Shown here piece after piece: positions 56,816-64,000 of a stretch of DNA of 64,000 nt (position 1 is the first letter of the stretch; every line of letters begins with the position of its first letter). Under the pieces are notes generated by a model. That model was not told where the DNA came from and made no database searches. It saw nothing but the letters and a program-made list of their open reading frames with translations. Origin of the DNA: Hygrophila difformis. Lineage: Eukaryota; Streptophyta; Magnoliopsida; Lamiales; Acanthaceae. The position numbers and the translations under genes are program-made. The stretch is taken from the NCBI GenBank assembly GCA_030278955.1, contig JAOANR010000003.1:54408902-54472901 (forward strand). Direction: 5' to 3'.

Positions 56816-57984
56816 TGAGCCAAGCCAAATGCCTGGAGTACTTGAACATTCCTCCGGTTCGGGATTTATCAGGACTGAATGAGAAGGAGGCAGACATCAT
56901 GGACACTCTCTATGCGGACATGAAGACCAGATTCTTCGAACTAATGCGAGAGATGGACTGGGAAGCCCTGAGGTACTGCCAAGAAAACAAAGTGCGATTA
57001 CGGTATAACACAGGGTTCCAAGGAGTCTTGGGTAGATACTTCAAAGCTAAATGGACTGCTCAGCTTACAGTAATGACTGAGCCCAGTTTCATCGAGAAGT
57101 ATCTGAAAACCAAAGGGCCAGAGTTGGGGCTGTGGACTGAAGCTGATGATAAGTTGATCGATGAGTATGAGGACCAGACGCCCGAACCCCACCAGTCAAC
57201 CGAATCGGAGCCCCTCCAAACCGAATCTGCGCCAGAGCCACCAAAGAAAAAGAGGAAACTGATAAAACTGGCTGAGAAAGAAAAGGCTGGAAAACCTGCA
57301 GAACCTCAAGTCAAAATTCAAGAACCTCCCATTCAGCCAAGGATTCTCCCACCAGTACCCAAGTTCGATGGTACACCTTCCAAACCAAAGAACAGGGGCA
57401 AGGAGCAGGCCGTTGATCTATCCAAGAAAGAGCAGCAGCGTCTAGCCCAAGAACAATATGATGCTAAAATAGCAAGAAAGGCCCAAGAAGAAGCCGACGC
57501 AGAAAAGGCAATGAAAGATCAGAGGATTGCGGAAGCTGAACGGGTTGAGGAACAAAGGGTTGCTGCTCGCAAGGAGCGTCAAGCTAAAAGAGAAAGGCGG
57601 GAGAAGGAAAAGGCTGATGCTGAGATAGCCAAAGAAAAAGAAGAGTGGAGGCAAAAGCGAGAGGCAGAAAGGGCTGAGCAAGACAGACTGTGGAAGGAAG
57701 AAATGGCCAAGAAAGCTGAGGAAGAGACTAAGAAGGCTGAAATGGAAGAAAACACTAGAAAAGCTCGGGAAGAAGAAGAGAATAGAAAAGCTGCTGAGAA
57801 AATTCAAGCCAAGCTAGAAAAGAGACAGACGAAAGAGATGACAACAGAGGCTGATGTTGGGGACGATGACTGTCAAATAATCAGCGGAACCAACATCGTG
57901 CCTGTTAAAGTAAAAGAAGAGCCGGCTGAATGGGCTAAAGATCGAAAGAAGCAGCAGAAGGAGTTAGCCACTCGTAGGAGTTGA
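56790..57984 (+). pseudogene. Third coding region: shared ELxxEMD domain plus charged coiled coil
   Basis: Open to TGA at 57982-57984 (an ORF call can start at 56749). Residues around 56815-57135 encode PLMSQAKCLEYL, DLSGLNEKE, ELMREMDWEALRYC, then W..QLTVMTEPSFIEKYLKTKGPELG. This matches the MULE accessory protein at 14972-15475 position by position. After a Pro-rich stretch and a KKKRK basic cluster (about 57245), a long Lys/Glu/Ala coiled coil follows (57420-57850), ending with an acidic DVGDDDCQIISG and VKVKEEPAEW, which resembles a SUMO-modification site (inference). The frame continues past the stop to a second stop, TAA at 58102-58104. Confidence 0.7.
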
Positions 57985-58911
57985 AGTGAAAAGAAAGTGA
58001 ATGAGATCGGTGAAGGACTCAAACCCACAGAGGAGATAAAGGAAATGGTGCAGGAGGGAAATGAGCGTTTCGAACAGTTGAAGGAAAAGACTACAGAACT
58101 CTAAGAAAGCCTGGATCAAGTTGCTGCAAATGCAATGGCTGCAGCTGCTGCCCAATCTCAATCCACCGCACCTGGTGAGAATATAAGAGAATTAAAAGAC
58201 TCGCATGCTGAAGCGGGTCCACAAGTTGAGGCGAACCAAGGAGAAGCAGTGGCAAACGAGGGCAGCGGTGGCAGCTCTCATGCAGAGTTAGATACCATCG
58301 AGGACCTGTTCAAAAACAAGACGTATCAACAAATCCTTCAAGGGGATCTTGATATCACTGGAGATCAGGGAGATCACATGGTAGAACAATTGAGAAAATT
58401 AAACACAGGGAGGGACGAGGAGGTACCTCAAAAAGAACATCAACATGTTGTTGACCCCGTCTTTTCTGATGATTTTCTCAAAGATGTGCTTCATGTATTT
58501 CCTTATAATTCGTCTGAACAGGGGATATCTCAAGGAGGTGAGCAAGCAGAACACGAACAACAGCCTGAGGGACAGCCACAGACAGATGTGCAGGCTGAAA
58601 CTGAACATCAAGTAGAGGTTGAGCATCATGAGCAGCAAGATCAAATGGAGGAGAAATCGGATTCTGACTGGGAGCAGGCATACCCTCAGGATACCCAAGA
58701 ATCAACGGGGTCAGTCCGACCCGCTGGGTATTGGGAGACCTCCACCTCAAAGGGACGCTTGGGGGTGTCCACAAAGAAATGCAAAAAGTTCCCCATTAAG
58801 GATGACGCAGATATAATGAGAAGGTTCAACGGGAACGAACAGAATGCAGGGCGTTATATGGCGCTAGGAGAGCTGTTTGTACCTGATAAAGGATTCAGTT
58901 CAGAAATGTGA
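57985..58911 (+). pseudogene. Third coding region: acidic/Gln-rich middle part
   Basis: Same frame as the preceding part, after TGA (57982) and TAA (58102). Ala/Gln/Glu/His-rich and low complexity (e.g. EQAEHEQQPEGQPQ), then a more ordered segment (KKCKKFPIKDDADIMRRFNG, ALGELFVPDKGFSSEM) leading into the next domain. TGA at 58909-58911 reflects a frameshift, because the next frame continues the same domain. Confidence 0.65.
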
Positions 58912-59855
58912 ATCATCCCATGCTGGTCTTCCTGCAACAGAAACATGGATGGACTGAATTCCTTACGCACCACGCTGAACCTGGGATAGCAGAGCTGGTT
59001 CGGGAGTTCTACTGCAACATCAATGTCGCTCAAAAGAAGAGTTGGGTGCGAGGAGTTAATGTAAACATATCTGGAGAATATCTGAACAGATTCCTCAATA
59101 CACCCAACTGGGTATCAGAATTCCCGACAGCTGAGCACTTTGAGAAGGGAGCATGTAAGGCAGTTGAGAGGCCATATTATGACAACATCACGAGGTCCCT
59201 CACTGCCGAGAGCTATACTGGCGAGTTCTCTTTCAAATCCAAACACCTGAAGCTGGAGTTCCAACCTTCATATGACTTCTACATGTCAAAAATCAGGCCC
59301 AATCCTCATGCACACGAGACATCTGGTCGAATGCTGAAGGGTTTTGCTAAGCTATGGCATGGACTGAAGATCAATGTGGGAGAGCATATCTTTCATGTCA
59401 TGACTTCAAGGACCTCCGGCAGGGCGGCTGCTCTCTGCTATCCAAACCTCATTAGAAGAATCTGTGAAGCCCAAGGAGTAGATCTATCTGTTTTCTCAGG
59501 GAGCGACACCATTGATAGAGTCGCCCAATTCCAGTTCCAAAAACGCGGGTATCTGATCCGGTGGTATACACGATGCCAGATGAGTCAGAGGCCCAATCCA
59601 GATACACTCCTGGGCAACCGGCTAAGCGCAAATCACGAAAGAAAGAAGCCCGTACTGAAGCGATGCCTTCAAAAAAAGAAGCTGGAATCCCCTCAATTGG
59701 ACATGCTGCAGAGGAACATCCTCAAAGTGATGCACCCACTCAGAGTCAGCCCAGAACTGATGTTTCCACTCCAAGCCTATCACGAAGACATCCAGTCCGA
59801 CCTTCTCGCAGAAGCCCAACTGTATCTCAGTATCCAGCCGATTCTCAAACTCTAG
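58908..59855 (+). pseudogene. Third coding region: 'putative plant transposon protein' domain
   Basis: Starts at the frameshift and reads HGWTEFLTHHAEPGIAELVREFYCNINVA, then SWVRGVNVNISGEYLNRFLN, the hallmark arrangement (LVREFYxN, VRGxxVxxS, LN) of the domain found in the extra ORF of many Athila-type elements. Later blocks are EFQPSYDFYMSKIRPNPHAHETSG and HVMTSRTSGRAAALCYPNLI. The true frame is lost near 59560-59620, so residues after about 59600 are out of frame. Function unknown; it is not a demonstrated transposase. Confidence 0.75.
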
Positions 59856-60184
59856 AAGCAGTGAGAAAAATGGGAGAGTCAATGATGCAAAGTGTCAAAT
59901 CCTTGGCCGACGTCATTGTTTCAACTCAAGAAAAGCAATTGCAGAAAGAGGAAGAGTTTAGGATGAGAATGCTTGAGAGAGAAGCGGAGTTCAAAAATGA
60001 AGCGGTTGAACGAGAGAAAAGGCAGCATCAAGAAAGGGTTGAAAGCGAAGAAAAGACAAGAAAAATGTTTGAAATGATGTTCGACAAGCAAACCAACTTG
60101 ATGGAAAGATTGCTCAGGAGACTACCCTCACCTCCAAGAGACGACACCGGACCCTCCAAGCACCATGCGGAGAAGAAAGATTGA
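59561..60184 (+). pseudogene. Third coding region: C-terminal Pro/Ser linker and coiled coil
   Basis: Frame-shifted continuation. A Ser/Pro/Arg-rich linker (STPSLSRRHPVRPSRRSP) leads into a heptad-like Glu/Lys/Arg coiled coil (KQLQKEEEFRMRMLEREAEF, then FDKQTNLMERLLRRLPSPPRD). Stop TGA at 60182-60184. Confidence 0.7.
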
Positions 60185-61780
60185 GTCAACGCGATCATAT
60201 TCATGCGAGCTTCAATGTAAACATCATGCATTAGATTTTCCATTCACTCAGTGCACTTTCGTTCATGCTGTGGAAATCTATTGTAACTGATGTATTTACT
60301 GCTTTTCACAAGAGAATTTCGTCTTGAATTCTCAAATATATTTTGAAAAAGATGTGTGACAGTCCAAGATGAATAAGTGACTGTCACGCCAAAAATAAAG
60401 ATGTGACATGCTTGCATGTTCACAGTGTCTTTTTACTGCTTTCAATTAAATAACCAGCACAAAACAAGCATAAATCTGTCACCTAAATTCACATGTTGAA
60501 TTTAGGCTAAGGATGAAATTTTCAAACTATTACATTGGGATAAAACAATTAAAAATATGCATGATATAAATTCTTGAGGTTTTGAGCTATAAAAATCCAA
60601 TGATATGATCACTTGGAAGAAAAACAAAACTTTCATGTTGAGAATTTGATTGAATAATTTGCAAGAATTTTTCAAGGTTAAATTTAAGAATAAGGGTATG
60701 ACATGACCAAACCGTCCGTGTGAGATCTGAGCCGAGTCATTTGTACTCAATATTTCTTTGTTGTGTGAAAATCAATTCGATTAAAGGACACTAGAACTTG
60801 CAATTGGGATCGATTCAAGACCATGCCATACTCCCGAAATCGAGCACATGATCGAGGCACTTAGAAAAAACCAAAATTTTTGGCCTTCTTTTGAATTCCA
60901 AACTCAAAAATATTTTCCCTTTAGGATTAACCAAGTTGAGCCTTTAAGCCTAATTTTTCTTTGAAACCACTATATTATTCCCAACCTCATAAAAAGACCA
61001 AGAAATCAAACCCAAGTGTACACGAATAAATTCCATCAAGGTATTATAGTTTATGATCATCAAAAATATCAATCGGTATTAATAAACCGATCAAAAAAAA
61101 ATGTGTTGAAATTCACTCAACAAAAATAAATTGCAAATGACAAAGCAAATTAGACAAAGTCTAATGTCATGCAATGGAAAAGAAAAACAAAGAGAAAGAA
61201 GTATTGATGATCATAGGCTTTAAGTAAAAACATGCCAAGTTAAGATGGAATGGATTCATGTCACTTTTAGCCTAATAATTCCCTTCCATACCAAATGTTA
61301 CAACCGTATGCCCTGTTATAACCTTAAATAAGACCTCGGGATCTCGATTTGAGGAAATGAGTAGGTGGCGAGTTGGTCTAATTGCAAGCTTATGGGAGAA
61401 TTTATTTGAATTTGATTATGAGCGTATTGTTTAAAAGCCAACTTTGAGAGTGAGTGAAATTTCCGATTCTACTATATGTGAGGCTCTACTTTGATTGATT
61501 AATGTTCATGTCATGCCTAAATTCAAGAATTAAACTAATGAAAATTTTCTATACATATATTCAAGAAAAATTAACAATAATGATTGATTTGCATACCTAT
61601 CCAAGTGAGAAGTATCATTTCATTAAACACTGCAATCAAGAGAGTTTAATACTTGTAATTTTGATTGTATTATCCCAATATAACAAGAATGAAATTTCTG
61701 AAGCCACGCAAATGGATTGAATATGCAGAGTCCCTGCTCTTAGGAGCACTGACTCTGACTGCTCGGGGACGATCAGTATT
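60185..61780. other. Noncoding 3' region of the Athila-like element
   Basis: AT-rich sequence between the third coding region and the 3' LTR with no ORF of interest. Probably the 3' untranslated part. Confidence 0.6.
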
Positions 61781-61794
61781 AAATGTGAGGATGT
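61781..61794 (+). promoter_or_regulatory. Polypurine-like tract before the 3' LTR
   Basis: AAATGTGAGGATGT, directly followed by the LTR start TGAT. Its position is that of the plus-strand primer. It is identical to the internal copies at 53180 and 55746. Confidence 0.8.
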
Positions 61795-64000
61795 TGATAA
61801 TGGCCAAATTTGTCCATTATTTCCAATCCATTTCCGTGTCTGAGACGGACATTTTGATCGTATTCCCATCTTATTTTAATAAGAAAGCAGTTGAATTCGA
61901 CAGATTGATGCAAGTTTGTAAAAATATTAAGCTGGTAATGAAAGACACAAAATATGCAATTTTAATTGCATTTGTGTTAGAAAAATCCAAAAACATGAAA
62001 AAAGGAAAAAGAAAAGAAAAAGGAATGAAAAGATGGGCAAAAGAATAAGATAGCCCACAAAAATCAAAAAGATGGGAAAAAGAATGAAAATCCCACAATC
62101 TGAAATTTTGGTTAAGTGTTGAAGATCAATTCGGTCTATAAGCAATTCGACCTAAATCGAATTGCTCAGTAGACCGAATTGCTGAAAGAAAGAAGAAAGG
62201 AGAAGTGTTGAGGAAGAGAAGAGCAACCAATTCGGTCTAGGCAATTCGGTATAAACCTAATTGACCCCTAGACCGAATTGCACCATGAAAGGAAAGAAGA
62301 CTTTGAGCAAAACAGAAAAGAAGGAGTTCGATCTATGCAGTTCGGTCTAGGCCGAATTGATTGCATAGATCGAATTGCTTTAAAGCAAGGAAGCCAAACA
62401 GGAACCATCTTCAATTCGACAGGGCCAATTCGGTCTACCCATAGACCGAATTGATGGATGACTACCACATTCCAGCTCAAGATCAAGAAGGAAGACCTCA
62501 TACAATTCGAATTGCATCAATTCGATCTAAACCGAATTGCATGAGGAGACCGAATCACATTCAAAGTACAGCTGAGCACGTGAGAAATGCATGATGTGCC
62601 TAGGGTTTCGAAAAGAAGTATAAAAGCTGACCTTCCTCAACAAAAATCAGAGACACAAACACATTTGGACAGTTTGCTGGGAGACAAAAAGAAGGTTCTT
62701 CACCCCTTAAGGGTTAGGTAGGTAGTGTAGTTTAGTTAGTTTGTTTTTCATGTTTGTAATGTAGTTTTATTGCTTTTGAGCTTAGTCTTTGTCTCATAGA
62801 AGCTGGTTACCACCCTTACTGTAGCCATTTCCATAAATTTTAAATGCTTTGTAGTTAGAATGAACCCTACCTTCAAGCTAATGAATGGTTTAGGGTTATT
62901 TACAGCTTTCCAGTGTCAATACAAGAAAGAATCCAGAAATGGGTTTTCATTTCGAGTGTTTGGCATCTATTTAATGCTTTCCTTAGCAATAATGGTAGAA
63001 TGTTTGTTTGTTTCAACTAGGTTGCATTTATTATGTCCTAGTTGACTTGCATTCTCAATAAATGTATGCGAATGGGTTTTTGGCATGGTTTACACCTTAG
63101 AGATTCAAATAAGTGCTCTTAGGTTTTAGACAATCTTAGGCTTGTTAGAGTTATTTTCCTGCTTTTCAGTTACTATTTTAGTCTTTCTTTTCTCTCGTGA
63201 GCTTATTGTTGCCTTAGATAATGTAGGTGTTCTTAATTTTTGAGCATGTATTCTTGCTCTGTTCAGTAGATGCTTAAGTTCTTGACCTTTGATTGCTTGT
63301 TTGTAGTTTTGAGGTATGATTCATGCCAATGCCTGTTAGCCACATAACCTAGGGCTATTCTCCTTAAAACACTCATTAGTGTGGCTGTGAGGTGACATTG
63401 ATGTGAAATGAAGGATTTGGTAAATCTTATCTATCATAAACCACACAATGTAAACCAACCCTGCACTTATGAGAGATAGACATGCAATTCGATTTGAGGT
63501 GGTTCGGTCTACACCGAATTGTCGATGAGAATGGGATTGCATGGCAAAAATATTTGTTAAATGCATCACTTGAAAATTTATATGCAATTCGATCTAGGTA
63601 ATTCGGTCTATACCGAATTATCCATGAGTCCGAATTGCATAGCAAAAATTGTTGTCTCCATGTGGTTCTTTAAGCAATTCGGTCTAGGTAATTCGGTTTA
63701 GGTCGACTTACTCATCTAGACCGAATTGGCCTTGGAAACCACATTGTATGCATTTCACCCCTCATGCCTTAGTTTATGTTATTTGTTCTACCAATTCGAA
63801 TTGTTAATTCGGTCTAAACCGAATTGACTTAGCAATTCGAATTACCCTCATTTTGGGGTAAATGCCTTAGCCAATTTTAGTGAAGGAATGACTTCATCAA
63901 TTCGAATTGTCCAATTCGGTCTAGACCGAATTGCCTGACAATTCGAATTAGAGGATGCTTCATGACTTTACAATGATTAATTGGGTATGGTGTTACTTCA
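61795..64000 (+). repeat. 3' LTR, first 2.2 kb, truncated by window end
   Basis: Collinear with 41961-44177. By eye about two dozen substitutions and two or three small indels (including an 8-9-bp deletion near 62695), i.e. near 1% divergence. It contains the TATA box at 62619-62626 and the same palindrome array. Confidence 0.92.
62619..62626 (+). promoter_or_regulatory. TATA box of the 3' LTR
   Basis: TATAAAAG at the same offset as in the 5' LTR. Could drive read-out transcription into flanking DNA. Confidence 0.6.

Larger units (their letters stand above)
41961..64000 (+). mobile_element. Giant Athila-like Ty3 LTR retroelement, 3' end beyond window
   Basis: Order on the plus strand: 5' LTR (41961-46935), PBS (46936), gag, protease, RT-RNase H, integrase (to 53073), a noncoding segment with a promoter-like part and an intron (53074-55825), a third coding region (55826-60184), a polypurine-like tract (61781-61794) and a partial 3' LTR (61795-64000). 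Gag opening with EIERTA and RxxARRR words, LCDLGSSIN protease, the Asp PBS and the extra 3' coding region point to the Athila/Tat branch. If the 3' LTR is full length the whole element is about 24.8 kb. All coding regions are interrupted. Confidence 0.9.

Overview
This is nuclear DNA from a flowering plant, most likely a eudicot. The evidence is spliced host genes with GT-AG introns, a plant peptide-hormone gene, and dense plant-type transposable elements (Stowaway, Tourist, hAT, CACTA and Mutator-like DNA elements, and an Athila-type Ty3 retroelement). No bacterial-style operon, CRISPR array or rRNA is visible. The species cannot be fixed from sequence alone.

Layout. The first 24 kb hold three host genes: an ERG28-like sterol scaffold gene (188-1943, +), an EPF-like secreted cysteine-rich peptide gene (4861-5449, -) and a branched-chain aminotransferase gene (22050-23866, +). 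Between the second and third lies an 11.9-kb Mutator-like element (MULE, 7055-18926) with a perfect 9-bp target duplication. It carries a nearly intact FAR1/MuDR-type transposase, a broken ULP1-like (C48) protease gene and two small accessory genes. A short motif (TTTTCAGCGATG and relatives) is repeated throughout it and reverses orientation near the right end. Several MITEs with recognisable target duplications surround these genes.

From 25.7 to 40 kb the DNA is nested repeats. An 8.3-kb hAT-like element with an 8-bp duplication contains a degenerate satellite, which is itself interrupted by a 1-kb CACTA element and a small hAT element. Next comes a small hAT element split by a 2.5-kb solo LTR and a Stowaway MITE. 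A TE-derived stretch with a GCGACG-rich array (41.14-41.5 kb) follows.

From 41,961 to the window end lies a very large Athila-like Ty3 retroelement. It has a 5' LTR of about 5 kb, a tRNA-Asp primer-binding site, gag, protease, RT-RNase H and integrase. A long third coding region follows that appears to have its own promoter, a 13-codon first exon and a 1.46-kb intron. The last 2.2 kb are the start of the 3' LTR. All coding regions of this copy are broken by stops or frameshifts, yet its LTRs differ by only about 1%, so it probably moved as an already defective copy.

The observation I rate highest is that one accessory protein of the MULE (14972-15475) and the third coding region of the Athila-like element (about 56815-57135) share an uncharacterised domain. 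This links two unrelated transposon classes in one window. Other points of interest are the three copies of an identical polypurine-like tract in the Athila-like element, its palindrome arrays, and an EPF-like peptide with an extra cysteine and an insertion.
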